Below, one piece after another: positions 40,950-52,886 of a stretch of 64,000 nt of DNA; position 1 is the first letter of the stretch; every line of letters starts with the position of its first letter. The stretch is from the NCBI GenBank assembly GCA_013339895.1, contig JABACO010000001.1, forward strand, positions 11,456,813 to 11,520,812. The letters are read 5' to 3'. The notes under the pieces were generated by a model. That model was given only the letters and a program-made list of their open reading frames with translations, ran no database searches and had not been told where the DNA came from. This DNA comes from Ephydatia muelleri (lineage: Eukaryota > Porifera > Demospongiae > Spongillida > Spongillidae). The position numbers and the translations under genes are program-made.

Positions 40950-42060
40950 ATAGCCTATAACAAAATACATCTGGTGAGGATGGCCCTCAATAGATGGAGG
41001 TTGAGTCTGCCATAGATGTCTCTAAGTACAGTCGACTTGGGCCTGCATGTAAGAGTGGCAAGCTGAGAAGCCAGCTGTGAGAAGGCTTCAACAGTTTAAT
41101 TTCCCCATGCACCATAAGTATCTGCTATCAGGGGAACACACAACCAGCTGAGTTCTTTGCATTTTGCATCATTGGCCCTGTGCTTTCTGCCTTCACTGGC
41201 AAGGGCAGCTGATCCTGAGGACACTCCCGCTTCCATAAGGGTATGTGTGTTGAGCGGAGATATCAAAGGCAGCTGTCTTGCCTGTTGTCCAGTTAGTCAA
41301 CAGAAGGTCAGCAGGATGGGTGTGGCTATGATCGGCTGTGGGGTCATTGCCAGCTTCCACTTGGATGCCAAGATGGGCCCGGTGGCATGTTTCAGCCAGA
41401 ACATCACGAAGGGTGTTGTGTCATACCACCACATCACCGCCACGCTTACAAGTGGTGGCATGATGTCCCAGAGGTTCAAGGCATTGTCAGGGCAAAGTGC
41501 ACACTGGGATCCCTGGGAAGTGTCCATACCAAGCCACCATTTTATGGCAACTTCATGGACTGGTGCATCAAGATGTAGACCCAGCCCCTGTGATGGTAGA
41601 ACAGACAGCCAGGATGATGCATGTGATGCGGAAACAGAAAGCAATTGTGCTTGGTCAGCATTGGAGGAGGTTTCCAACAGCAGATTGAACATGCAAGTGT
41701 CCAATGTGCTGGATAGTTCTTTTTAGGAGACCAGAGACGCTGAGAGAAGGGAGTGAATTTGCAGTGCCTTGTCAGGTGGAACAGCAGAATTAAAATCTGC
41801 AACTGCAGAACAGAGGTGAAGATTTGTCTCTGAACCAAACCCAGCTGAGCAGATATTATATATGCTGCAGGTGCAAGTTGGTATAGTGAGCGAAGACCCA
41901 ACCTTCCCTTACTAAGGCCTAGAATTGCCTGTCTCCAAGCTGTATCTGAAGTGTCCACAGCAGGGCAGGAGTTAAACAAAAAACATGAAATACATGCATT
42001 AGATACACACAACAAAGTTAAACACATACTCTAGATAGAATGGCCCTGGAGTTGGCTCTG
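40950..42060 (-). pseudogene. Retroelement C-terminal region remnant
   Basis: Minus-strand frames give RQAILGLSKGRLGLRSLYQ, AQLLSVSASHASSWLSVLPS, GLGLHLDAPVHEVAIKWWLG and SQGSQCALCPDNALNL in family order. The lower-coordinate end has decayed YGAWG, QLASQLATLTCRPKSTV and YGRLNLHL. Several frame changes; inactive. Same family as 51435-52274 and 63120-64000. Confidence 0.75.
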
Positions 42061-42546
42061 ATCAGGGTCAAGTTCAATCTACCATAGATCTGGTTTGTTG
42101 TGATGGACTTGGGCTGCCCCAGTCTAGTGGCTAGTCTACCTGCAAGACTAGAGAGAGAGCTTCAGGTTCCCAGCTCTACCACCAAAGGGATGCAAACCCA
42201 ACCTAACTCTCCACATTTGGCATCATACTTAATGTCACTTTAAAACCGAAAATGAGATAGCTTGTGGCATTATGTTGTGCAAGTTAATCTTAACAACTGA
42301 TTCACGGTTCTGTGCGTGTGTTTGCTCCAAAGGTACAATATTTAGTGTATCTGATCAACCGCGTTAACGTTCTATAACCTAGCTTCTTTATGTATAAGTT
42401 AAGCCTTCAAAAAGTGGTCATTGTGCACACATGAAAAGCTTGATTTCCCGCAATATGTAATTACCCGGTGTCTATGGAGAGCTGGGTACCATAGCATACT
42501 AATGAACAATGGGTTAAATCTTATTTTAACATATTAAATTTTATGC
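42061..42546. other. No gene seen
   Basis: Flank of the retroelement remnant; AT-rich, no domain recognised. Confidence 0.4.
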
Positions 42547-42965
42547 TATTTCTGAAGAGGAGAATGATGTCCAGCACTCCAGTGAACCTGTCGCCATCAA
42601 ACGCAGTCGTAAAATCAACACCGAATTTGAAGCCACTACATCTGCTACTATGCAAATACAGCAGACATTAGGGACAGTACATCGCGGATCTTGAGTCTGA
42701 CAAAACTCTCAAAGATACCGTTAGGACTAAAAGACTCTTAAAAGAGAACCTTTCATGTCAAATTTGCTCAGCATCGCCCATTCAACCCCCAGTTGTTATG
42801 GCCAAATGTTGCCATTCAATAATAGGGTGCGAAGTTTGCGTCAACGCTTGGTTCTCTGGACCCGAAGCACTAACAAAATCATGCCCAAGATGTAGCTCGG
42901 AACGTGGGTACAACGAAACCATGCGTCTGATGGGACTTGTTGGGAATCAAAGACCTATTTACTGA
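42547..42965 (+). CDS. RING-finger protein exon with one frame break
   Basis: From about 42678 to the TGA at 42963-42965 the frame reads YIADLESDKTLKDTVRTKRL, LSCQICSASP, VVMAKCCHSIIGCEVCVNAW, LTKSCPRCSSERG and MRLMGL. This is a complete RING-like metal ligand set (C-x2-C, C-C-H, C-x2-C, C-x2-C). RING fingers bind two zinc ions and usually recruit an E2 ubiquitin-conjugating enzyme. Upstream, another frame (EEENDVQHSSEPVAIKRSRK, FEATTSATMQIQQTLG) leads into it and is cut by a stop. A single indel around 42665-42685 would join them. The true start and any 5' exons are not known. Confidence 0.6.
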
Positions 42966-43319
42966 CTGAAACAATTATGTTTCCGCGGCCTGAATTTTTG
43001 TATACGTACGCTTGAATTAGTGTTGTGTACTCCTGCACATTTGATCTGCTCTTCCAATCTTTATGTATTTATCAGACTTGATCATGAAAAATCAGGAACT
43101 CTGTGATGGGGTCGGGGAGGGATATGCATCAGGATCTGAAAATGTCTACAAATGCGCACCAAATTTCCTTGCACTTTCTTATACAAATGGCTGGCTCTTT
43201 TTGTAGGCTCGTGTTGCTAACCCCCCCTCCCCACACACACACACACATATACACATACTCACCCCATCACAAAGCAAACCACATCTATATGGTTAAAGAG
43301 ATTTAACCCATCCTTGAAC
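42966..43319. other. No gene seen
   Basis: Unique AT-rich sequence with a short CA run near 43229-43258. Confidence 0.4.
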
Positions 43320-43745
43320 AGAGATATCACACATGACCAGCAACCCAATTCTTATGAATCATGCACACCCAGACATCATACCTGAGCAGTGACAAGGGAT
43401 TCAACCCATTGTTGCCCAGAGTATAGAACACACCCATGACCAGTGGCCATGGATTTAACCCTTCGTTGCTCAGAGAATGAACCCCACCCAGGTATCACAC
43501 ATGATCTTTGCACAGGGTATAACCGAGTATAGACCACACCTCTGACCAGTTGCCAGGGGTATGAATCACACCCAGGTATCACATATGACCAGTGGCCAGG
43601 GATATAACCCGCTGTTAACTGGAGTATGAACCCCACTCAGATAAATACACATGACCAGTGACCAGGGATTTAACTCATTGTGGCCCTCAGAGTATGAACC
43701 ACACCCCTGACTAGTGGCCAGGGATTTAACCCTTTGTTTATGAGT
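43320..43745. repeat. Diverged minisatellite, about 60-70-bp units
   Basis: Repeated phrases (gaccagtggccagggatttaac, agagtatgaaccacaccc, caggtatcacacatga) recur in the same order about six times with many substitutions. Confidence 0.8.
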
Positions 43746-44611
43746 ATATATGTATTCTAAATGCATAGGCATCCTTGTTCGCTTACTTTCTACACAATGA
43801 TTATTGATACTTACACAAATCCTACATCCCCAATTTCATCTATATCTTGTTCCACTCATTTTAAAATGTATGCAGTTGAGTGGGGGAGCGCAACATATCG
43901 ATTAGTACATGACGTCATGTGATGGTATATCTTTATGACCAGTTAGCTGAATTCTGTTCGGCAATCTTTTACTTTAGGGTCCCCATTGAAATTCATACCA
44001 TACATGCAGGAGTGACTTTATTCAATTAATTTTTATTTTATTTTCTTTGTTCTTTTTCTTTTGATTTGATATAAATATTGGTAATTATTATTCATACATG
44101 TTAAAAAAAAAAAAAAGTAATGTGTGTGTCTACTCTGGGGGCGACCGACATGCTAGATGAAGAATAATTCATGCAGGCTCTATATAGTTTCTCACTCGCG
44201 TATATTAGTCTCGCGGAGCTAGAACCCGCAGTATATATGCAGCTACTAGGCTATAGAAGGACAACCGGGATATAGGTGTGGCTTCGTAGTTATTAGAAAG
44301 CCCGATTCCATTCCGGACTCACTTCGGTTCCATACCAAATTGTCAATTTTTCGATTTTCCAAAATATTTAATTTGACAAAACCAATAATTGAACCCATTT
44401 TACGCAATGGTTCGAATTCTCGACTTCCCAATCCAAGCTGCCATCGAAATTGAGGCGAATGTCTGGCAAAATGTAATTATGTCATTAAACGAAAGATCAA
44501 AAAATGGCAATAAAATGGACAAACAAGAGTGCCATTAATAGAGAAATCGACATGGCGGAAAGGCACACAGACCTAGAATGATGCGTAATACCGTAAATAA
44601 TCTAATTTCCA
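43746..44611. other. Upstream region of the NTPase-nuclease gene
   Basis: No gene seen. A short frame MAERHTDLE at about 44553 ends at a stop before any donor. A possible splice acceptor taatttccag ends at 44612. Confidence 0.4.
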
Positions 44612-44701
44612 GCCGCATTCAACGTGTCACAGGCTGCTACAGAGGCGCGCACTCAAATTCGAAATCGTTTTCTTGTTTTAGCTGATGACAAATCCAAATC
44701 T

Positions 44702-46582
44702 ATGGCGCAAGACCAACTGCCTTTAGAGAGAGTATTCCCTCCGGAATGTGTGCTAGATAAAACTCGGAAGGATTTCGTTCACGAACAAGGTTTGACAATC
44801 CAAGACCTGATGAATGGTGACCTCAAACAAAGGAACCGCTTTCGGCGCCTCCTTCTTGGTTGCAAAGGCGTCGGAAAAACAATGCTGCTGAAGAGCTTGA
44901 TCCAAGCAGCGAGCAAAGCCTATCCAGAGCTTCTTACCCTTTACGTATCTTATGCCGATACACAGGATGTAGAGTTCCGCCTCGCGAAGGCTATTTGCCG
45001 TCACCTCAAGAAGTCTGGTATCAACTTAGACGTCGCACAATACCTTCAAGAGGCTTGTGTGGACGAGTCGACCTGTACCATCATACAAAAACAGGGGCTC
45101 AACTGGTACGACCATATCCTTTTCGGCAGTGAGGAACATTTCCGTAACCTTGGCATAACAGCCGGCATGGCAAGTGAACTCGTTGCTTCAGCGAGTACTC
45201 CGCCGCTTTTTACACGTATTAGCGGTCTTCTCCAACTTGCTGGCAAGCGACTCTTCCTGGTCGTCGATGAATTTCAAGACTTTTACACTACTGCTACTGA
45301 TTCTATGCTGTCGCGTCTTACCATCAAGGACGTTTATGCTCTTGGGGAGGATACAAATGGCCAAATCCACTGCATTATCAGCGGCAGTAGCACTTACCTA
45401 CGTCGCCTGGCTTTTGCTAATCTTCCAAAGGACCTTCACTCTCAGTTTCCCAACTATAGCTCTCTTGATCTCAACAGCACCAAATACCAGGCCCGTTGGA
45501 TTTATCCCTTCCTTGATGAACAATCGCTTGTAAATTTGTATCAGACCATGAACAAAGGGCCCCCACATTCTGACATCATCAACACATTCCTTCAGACAGG
45601 TGGCTATCCTGGATGCCTATCAGAGTTAATCAGGGGCAGTATACCATCAACGTATCACATCTCAATCAAGTCAGTTAAATTCAACCCAGCAGGTGAGGAT
45701 GAGAGAGCAAAAGTGCTGCGAGCTATTTATAAAGCATACACTCGTGTTCCTGATGATAATCCTCTTGACATTTTTGCCAGGACAGCGTTTTTGACACCGA
45801 TACACTTATCATATGAACTTGGCAACTCGCCTGAGAGCATTTTGTATGACATGGCAGATGCAGGTCTTATCAGATATGTTGTGGAGGGACATCCACCCAT
45901 AAAAAAGGTTGGGTTTGGCAATCCACTGGTGTTTCTCGAGACATTAAAACAGGGCAAGCCAACTTTGTCTGCCATTGAGCTTGTTGCTCTGTGCTTTCCA
46001 CGTGGCCCTGGGATAGAACAGATTGCAGAGAATGCTGTATGTCGCCTTCTTGCCACAGCCTTTCATTCTGTCATCAATTGTCAAGTCCTGAAATACTCTG
46101 AAAAGCCACTGAGTCTCCATGGTACTGGTAATGATGCTGATACTGGTGCCACTTTTTTTGACCATTATGTCATGTACAAGGAGCTTGTGGATGGGAGGGA
46201 CATTTGTGGCGCAGATGCTGTTGTCCTTGTACCAAGCAGTGGTGATCAGAAGCAGTGTGATGCACATCGAGTACAAGTGAAGCTTGGAGGTAGCACAATT
46301 TGTACCACAGATGAATTGAATTCTAAAAAAATCAAATGCTGTGACACAGCAGAAAATATAGCAAGCAAATTTAAGAGGCAAGAGCAGGTGGCTCGGGAAG
46401 CTTATGCTCGCAGTAACATTAACCTGTCCAGGTGCATACACTACCTTGCCACAACGAGGAACATCACTACTGCAGCACAGGAGCACCTAAACCAAAATGA
46501 TATTATGATTTTGAATAAGAGCTTTTTTCAAGATAAAGTGTGGCCTGCGGAACTAAAGGAGTTTGGGCCTCCTTTCTCTTGA
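44702..46582 (+). CDS. P-loop NTPase with C-terminal PD-(D/E)XK-like nuclease domain
   Basis: Unbroken frame from the stop at 44603 to TGA at 46582. The first in-frame ATG is at 44702 (626 residues). The frame upstream to about 44612 still looks coding, so a 5' exon spliced at 44612 is possible. Numbering here is from 44624. Walker A GCKGVGKTML (79-88); Walker B RLFLVVDEFQDF (209-220); CIISGSS sensor-like strand (250-256); a winged-helix-like middle region. The C-terminal part has Glu469 in a helix, D531 in CGADAVVLV and QVK (551-553) in HRVQVKLGG, the spacing of a PD-(D/E)XK nuclease core. This layout recalls archaeal-type/STAND-like ATPases with DUF234-like domains and eukaryotic CRN-type NTPase-nuclease proteins. 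No close orthologue recognised. Intron-poor in an intron-rich genome. DNA-directed activity is inferred. Confidence 0.72.
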   Translation: MAQDQLPLERVFPPECVLDKTRKDFVHEQGLTIQDLMNGDLKQRNRFRRLLLGCKGVGKTMLLKSLIQAASKAYPELLTLYVSYADTQDVEFRLAKAICRHLKKSGINLDVAQYLQEACVDESTCTIIQKQGLNWYDHILFGSEEHFRNLGITAGMASELVASASTPPLFTRISGLLQLAGKRLFLVVDEFQDFYTTATDSMLSRLTIKDVYALGEDTNGQIHCIISGSSTYLRRLAFANLPKDLHSQFPNYSSLDLNSTKYQARWIYPFLDEQSLVNLYQTMNKGPPHSDIINTFLQTGGYPGCLSELIRGSIPSTYHISIKSVKFNPAGEDERAKVLRAIYKAYTRVPDDNPLDIFARTAFLTPIHLSYELGNSPESILYDMADAGLIRYVVEGHPPIKKVGFGNPLVFLETLKQGKPTLSAIELVALCFPRGPGIEQIAENAVCRLLATAFHSVINCQVLKYSEKPLSLHGTGNDADTGATFFDHYVMYKELVDGRDICGADAVVLVPSSGDQKQCDAHRVQVKLGGSTICTTDELNSKKIKCCDTAENIASKFKRQEQVAREAYARSNINLSRCIHYLATTRNITTAAQEHLNQNDIMILNKSFFQDKVWPAELKEFGPPFS

Positions 46583-47791
46583 TCTGCACTGTGTATACAG
46601 GGTGATCTAAATCAGTTTAGTTTGAATTGAAGTGATCAGATGCACATCGAGTGTGTGTGATCCAGATTGATCAAACTCTGGAACTGAACGCTGAACCAAG
46701 AAACACGGCCGATGATTTGTACCTTGAGTTTACTTATTATTGCTATGTTGCGTTGTCCCCACAGCTGTTTGCGCCTCCTCCCCCAAAATATTGAAAACAT
46801 TATGTAATGCCCTAGCAACACCTTGACAACCCTGACCCCATATTACACTTGAGCTAGTATAAAGTTCAATCGCCATCTAAAAGCCATAAAACAATAGAAG
46901 CACTATTGTTCTATGTAAAGCCTAAGTCACAGAAGTTGATTCTTTCGATACTCTTAGCTATGGCATTCGAAAGCGGCCACATATCGAAGGACGTCTTCAC
47001 TACGGCGGGTTCTTTCTCCCCCAAGAACAATTTTTGAGACCGAAACAAAAGCGGAAAACTGAAGGCGACAAGTGGTACTTACTACTTCCATTGTTGTTCT
47101 GTTGACACTAGTTTTTTTGACGCTGCTAGAATGGAATGAAGTTGTATGGTTAGCAAGAACATACGCGGTGGAGTACAATTCGTGCAAGCTGCAGGGTATA
47201 CACACGTAGAGTACAGTTCTAGGGTGGACCCTGCTTTTGTCGTTTACACGGCTGGGCGATGGCTGCAAAGTTGTGTGGCGCAATTAATATTAAGTGTTCC
47301 TTAACTATAGACATCAATCTTTTTGTCTTGTCGGCCGGGTATGGCCTGGTATGGTATGTCCGTAGTAAAGTATTAAACTTAGTATGGATTCAATGATTCG
47401 GCCATATAGAGAAATAGCCCATACATAGGCGGTCATCTTGCTTTTTTTTTTCAAATAGAATTTTAAACAATTCTAAAATGTACGATAAATAGATCTGATT
47501 ATGATATATGTACTTAAAAATTTTTTCCATGAGCCATTCTTAAACTAAAAAATCAAGACAAACATTCAATTTCTACCGCACTATAATTTATTCATAAAAG
47601 TACGTTATTTAATAATAACATAGTAAATGGTAAGAGTTAGCTCACGAGATATCCAGGGATTGAACGTCACATAGTACTATCAGAGATAACTACTATTGCA
47701 TTGTTGAGCCGGAACTTCTAGGATTTCATAGGAGGAAGAAGCTGAAGGGGTCCTTGTTGGGTCCCCTTAGCGGACTTGATGCGAAGGGTAG
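46583..47791. other. No gene seen
   Basis: AT-rich 3' flank of the NTPase gene. Short frames on the minus strand (47283-46954) lack recognisable domains. Confidence 0.45.
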
Positions 47792-47799
47792 GGGACCGC

Positions 47800-49101
47800 A
47801 GGCCCGTAGCCAGGCTTTGTGTTGGGGGGGGGTGCAAAGTATGGCTCAGTGGACTCCAGCGGACTCAAGGGTAATACGTGAACTATATAGTTGGATTATA
47901 CATCTTGCGGATTATACTTGCAATAAGCATTTGTGAGCTTGTTTTTACACTCTGGTAAGGATTGAATCATATGTAATTGTCCTTTTGTAATTTAATTACA
48001 ATCAGATACCCACAAACCATGCAATGTCATTACTGTGTAAGGTGATTAAAATACATTGTTCAAGACTGTGATTCCATCAGTGATTCCATTTCCATTCGTC
48101 TTGGGTGAAACGATGCAAACATGTCAATAACACTTTCAACATTGATTTGCTATTCGTAACGAATGTGCAGCAAGGCAAGATTGGCCAGATGTTCTTTCCC
48201 CATTGATGATCTCATGTGATCTCATGTAATTATTGAGACGTCTGAGAGCACTGGCACTCCGCTCACATTCACACGATGTAACTGGAATAGTGCAAGCAAG
48301 TTGCAGCAGAATTCTAATATTGGGATAAATTTCAGCATCACAATCTTTTATTGCTGATGATGGTGATGAAGGTAGTTTTTCATATGGGACATCACTATAT
48401 TTTGACTTCCATCGCATTTAGTTCTAGCTCCAGAAGCTCAGGGGATAGAAGGTCATCATGTAAACTTCAACAATTCTAGACAGATTGATTTCTTTACAGA
48501 TGGTATTATGCCTAATATTGAACCAGCTGTGATTGTTAATGATGAAAACTGTTCTGCTAAGTGAGTCGAGATGTCGTCGAGAAATGGTATAGCAACATTC
48601 TTTTTATCATAATCAAGAGGAGAATCAGAAGAAATATTGCTTCAATGCTGCTGCCTTGCAGCAATAATGCGAGGCATTGACACTGAGTTTCCAACTTTCT
48701 CTGCCATTCTACATGAGTGATTGTAAATAACTTGAAAGTTATTGACGCTCAAGCTTGTAGAAATTCCTGATACCCTCAATCATTTCATAAGCATCTACAA
48801 TTGTTTTGTTTTGTTCATTGGGGAAGAAATTGCTCCATTGAACAGCAGTTAGCAGCGGTTCTTTTTCTTTCCCGTTCGCGTTGTTCACGTCATCCCATTT
48901 TAGATCAAGTGCAAGTCGGTCTGAAATGCGCCATAATAAGAACTACGGAACTATTACCTGACAGCTGGCAGTTGTCACTATAAGTGTCGATTGTCAACAA
49001 TATAAACATGCTTGTAACAAAATTCTTAGCCGACCGAGCGGACCTTGTATCAAGTGGGGGGGTGCAATTGCACCCGTTTGCACCCCCCTGGCTACGGGCC
49101 T
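47800..49101 (-). mobile_element. hAT-type transposon, internally decayed
   Basis: Ends are inverted repeats (caggcccgtagccagg and complement). Flanks carry gggaccgc / gggaccgt, an 8-base target duplication with one mismatch. Inside on the minus strand (48417-48140) the frame NIRILLQLACTIPVTSCECE followed by RSASALRRLNNYMRS is the C-terminal hAT dimerisation motif. Most of the transposase is missing or frame-broken, so it is non-autonomous now. Confidence 0.82.
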
Positions 49102-49109
49102 GGGACCGT

Positions 49110-50689
49110 CCCTTTCGATACGCCGAGACTGGGTGGATCTCCCTTGCGATAGACTCAACTTTACAGCTGTTTGTGTATAGGGTTTATAGTCGGGGTCAAA
49201 TCCTATATGGAAGTTTCAAACGAAAACTTCCGATATGGGCCAGAAGGGCTGGAATCGCCTCGGGGGAGCGGCCAGGGCGGGACCTGCCACATAGACGTAG
49301 CGGACTTGACCCTCTGAGGGGAGAGGGGTTGGTTTGATCGAACGCACCTCCCCCCCCCCCCCCCCCCCCCCGAATCCCCGTGGCTACAGGCTTGGTTTAG
49401 CTATACTGTTCGATGCATGGAGCGAGTACATGTACATGTAGGAATTACATTTTGATACTAGTACCGTGTTGTACACCACTAGTGACGCAGTCATCGCATG
49501 TAAAAGTTTGTCTGGGAGACTGGATTGATTCATAGGCAAAGGCTTCACTCACGGCTTCACCTACCTAAAAGCCTCGTCAACATCAAATTATCTGTATTCA
49601 TGAATGGGTGTAGAGCGCTCAGTAAAGGCTAAAGCTGTATCTTGAAACCAGATCTGAGACTTCGCCAATGCAGGAGCCATTGACCCTCAATACATGATCG
49701 AAGGTTACAGTGAACGGAAGCCACAATGTTTGAACCAATCCAACTTCTCAAGGTCTGTGTGTATATCATTACTAGGTTAGGCTTGCAAAACTATGTAAAT
49801 GAATAATTCACTGAGTGTGCATTTTTTTTGGAAGCCCTTGAGCAATTCAAGTTTTTTCAAGTTGGTGGTACAAGTATGAGAATGGGCTCTACTAGGCTAT
49901 GTCGCGAAATTTACTTCACCAGCGGCATGTATCTATGTTTTCTAACAGCACCCCTAGCTGGTAAGAGTTTGCAACTCACCTCCGTTGATTGAACCCTCAG
50001 CACTCAGAAGAACCTTACATTTGCTCTTGGTGACAAGAATACACGCTGTTGGAGGTTAAGTAAAGAAAATGACAACGGAAAGAAGCTGGAGCGTCTGCTG
50101 AACTTTGCATCATCCCCACTCAATTTTACTCCTTTCCAATCTGAACAAGCACAGGCATGGTAAGCAGTTCTAATGTTGTATTGTAAAAAACAGTCACAAT
50201 GTTAAAATGCTGCTCACAAGCTGTTAGATTTCATCACATAACCTCTTCTTTAAGGAACAATGTACGTTCATGATGTGGAGTGGGTACACCGTGAAATCTG
50301 GTCTTCGGGTTACATGATTTGTTCTGCTGTGTTCAAACTTTCTTTACTTGATAGGACCGTGGTGTGGCAGGTAGAATCATGGACATTTAGTTGTAAAATT
50401 CATCGCTGATGTTAAAATCTATCCATAAGATACACAATACCTGCGTGAAACAGCACATAAGATACATAAGATTATAAATTTAATAGAAATTATAGTACAC
50501 TAGTTTCACCAAGTCTGAAATATTCTGAACTAGATTAGGACTTGTATTTATGTGTGTATGAGTATGCGTATGTGCGTATGTGTGGACTACACATACTTGT
50601 GGAAGGGACCTCACATCATTTCACTTTGTAAAATTACATCTGTATTAGTCATCAGTGTACATTTCCATGTGTCAGGTGTATGCGTGTGA

Positions 50690-50690
<1 letters not shown>
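49110..50690. other. No gene seen
   Basis: Contains an interspersed repeat near 49187-49240 (inverted relative to 32960-33020), a poly-C run at 49349-49371 and AT-rich unique sequence. Confidence 0.45.
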
Positions 50691-50693
<3 letters not shown>

Positions 50694-50738
<45 letters not shown>

Positions 50739-50960
50739 TGTGTGTGTGTTTGTGTGTGTGTGTTTGTGTGTGTGTGTTTGTGTGTGTGTGTTTGTGTGTG
50801 TGTGTTTGTGTGTGTGTGTGTTTGTGTGTGTGTGTTTGTGTGTGTGTTTGTGTGTGTGTGTTTGTGTGTGTTTGTTTGTGTTTGTGTGTGTGTGTTTGTG
50901 TGTTTGTGTGTGTGTATTTGTGCGTGTGTTTGTGTGTGTGTGTGTGTGTGTTTGTGTCAG
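50694..50960. repeat. (tg)n/(tgtt)n compound microsatellite
   Basis: TG run that develops a regular tttgtgtgtgtg 12-base higher-order period. Confidence 0.95.
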
Positions 50961-51211
50961 GTGTATGTGTGTCAATGAGCCTCATTCACACAATGACCTG
51001 ACACAAACACAATGTGACATTGCACAACTATGTTCTGTACATGCACCCACTGAAACTGGCTTTTGTGTCATACATGTGGTCTCTATGTGACTATATCACC
51101 TGCTTCTGTGTTCACCATAAAAGAGCTTTCCCTTGAGACATGACTACCCTGTACATGTAACAACATGTGTAGTGTCCCATAGGGTGTATGTAGATACAGA
51201 TCCTTTTACAC

Positions 51212-51386
<175 letters not shown>

Positions 51387-51413
51387 CATGATGTCTACAC
51401 ATCTACTATTGGT

Positions 51414-51872
51414 TTGCAAGCTGGCATGTATCGGGGTCAACTTGAAGCAGGCAGTAGCCTAGACGAAGAGGGTAGGCAAACTCGCCCAGCAGACATCCTG
51501 GTCCAGAACTGGGAGTTTGGCAAACCGGCAGCATTGGATTTCACCGTCACATCACCGCTAAATCCCACTACATTAAACGAAGCGAGTGTGACGGCTGGAT
51601 CCGCTGCGTCGGCTGCTGAAGTCCGCAAACATGCCACCAACGATGCAAAATGCAACCGTTTGGGCTGGGTCTGCATCCCTTTAGCCGTGGAGACGTACGG
51701 GTGTTGGGGAGAAGAAGCCGTTAAGTGTCTTGACAGACTTGCTGCACGTATTGCCACTCGCACGGCTCGATCCAAGTCTTCGGCTGCGTCGGCTCTATAC
51801 GGAAGGCTCAGCATCGTCCTAGTGAGAGCCAATGCAAGAGCCATATTAGCTAGGTCTTCCACAGTGTTTTGA
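51414..51872 (+). pseudogene. Retroelement C-terminal domain, open but 5'-truncated
   Basis: Continuous frame: QAGMYRGQLEAGSSLDEEG, RPADILVQNWEFGKPAALDF, VTSPLNPTTLNEASVTAGSA, AEVRKHATNDAKCNRLGWVC, IPLAVETYGCWGEEA, YGRLSIVLVRANARAILARS. It is the best-preserved copy of this domain here. The D of PAD and the D of ALDFTV could be remnants of a restriction-like endonuclease active site, as in site-specific non-LTR elements; that assignment is tentative. No RT is attached; the 5' edge falls at a CA microsatellite. Confidence 0.75.
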
Positions 51873-51968
51873 CTCCTAGTGTCTTAATTTAGGTAAATTC
51901 AAGTGTAAGTTGTATCGATTCATGTATTCAATTGTATACTTATAATTTTTAATACTTAACTCCAATAC

Positions 51969-52274
51969 ATGGGAGCTATAAGTGGGTCAGCAGCGGGTAA
52001 AGCCGAAGTGCGCAAGCACAATGCCAACGACCCTAAATGCAGGGAGCTGGGGTGGGTCTGCATTCCTTTAGCAGTCGAGTCTTATGGGTGCTGGGGGGAA
52101 GAAGCACATAGTTCGTTTTCTCGCCTTGCTGCCCGCCTGGCTTTGCAGTTACAGTGCAGCAAGTCCAAAGCCACAACAACCATATACCAGAGACTTAACC
52201 TGACTTTAGTCCGCTGCAACGCAAGAGCCATGCTATCCCGTGCAAGGCTGTTGCAGTCAGTAGACGGGGGTTAA
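51969..52274 (+). pseudogene. Second, partial copy of the same retroelement domain
   Basis: Reads SGSAAGKAEVRKHNANDPKC, RELGWVCIPLAVESYGCWGE, SRLAARLALQLQCSKSKATT and RLNLTLVRCNARAMLSRA. It starts in the middle of the domain, 97 bases after the first copy ends, in the same orientation, so it is a nested or tandem truncated insertion rather than one protein. Confidence 0.75.
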
Positions 52275-52886
52275 TTGAGACATGTGGGTTAGGGTGGGTG
52301 TTCTTTGCGTCTTTTTGGTGTACTGTACACTAGTTAGGGGTTTTATTTCGTTGACATGTAATCTATGTTCAATAATTATCAGTGTATTTCATGAAATAAT
52401 AATGTTGTACGTGCATTTATGTATTCACTTGTATCTTGTAAAATAATGTATATTTTATTAGTTAATGTTTTTATTAAATAGTTGTAAAAAATAAAATAAA
52501 ATAAATAAAAATAAAAATATTTATTTATTTATTTTTATGACTGTTGCACGTGAACTCTTTAAGTATAGTGGTGGTTTGATAATGGGCTATTCCATTTAAT
52601 AATCGTACACCCGTAGCCTAGCCCTAGCCCTATGGATGGCAATAAATGGTGTCCAGGGGGCTGGAATGTGGGTAAGTAGGAAGCAAAAATGAAGTCAGGG
52701 GGGAGGGATGCAAAGGAATTTTGTCCCGCTGGGAGGTGGTGTGTACTGAAAAATCTGTCAGGGTGTTCATATATCTGTCCTGGGGGAGGAGGGAGAGAGA
52801 AAGTAACTTGTCCTAGGGGAGTGTGAAAATATTTGTCCTGGGATGGGGATTGTATTTAACATGTTCTAGAGTGTGTTCAAATATCT
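52275..52886. other. No gene seen
   Basis: AT-rich tail with an aaataaaataaa tract (52490-52540), then a diverged tandem phrase (atatctgtcctgggggag) at about 52750-52890. Confidence 0.5.

Noticed and set aside
33524..46582. Bacterial contamination as the source of the CHAT-MBL and NTPase genes
   Set aside because: The CHAT-MBL gene has a splice-consistent intron, dead paralogues beside animal genes and no operon structure. The NTPase gene shares base composition with its flanks. Not fully excluded for the NTPase gene.
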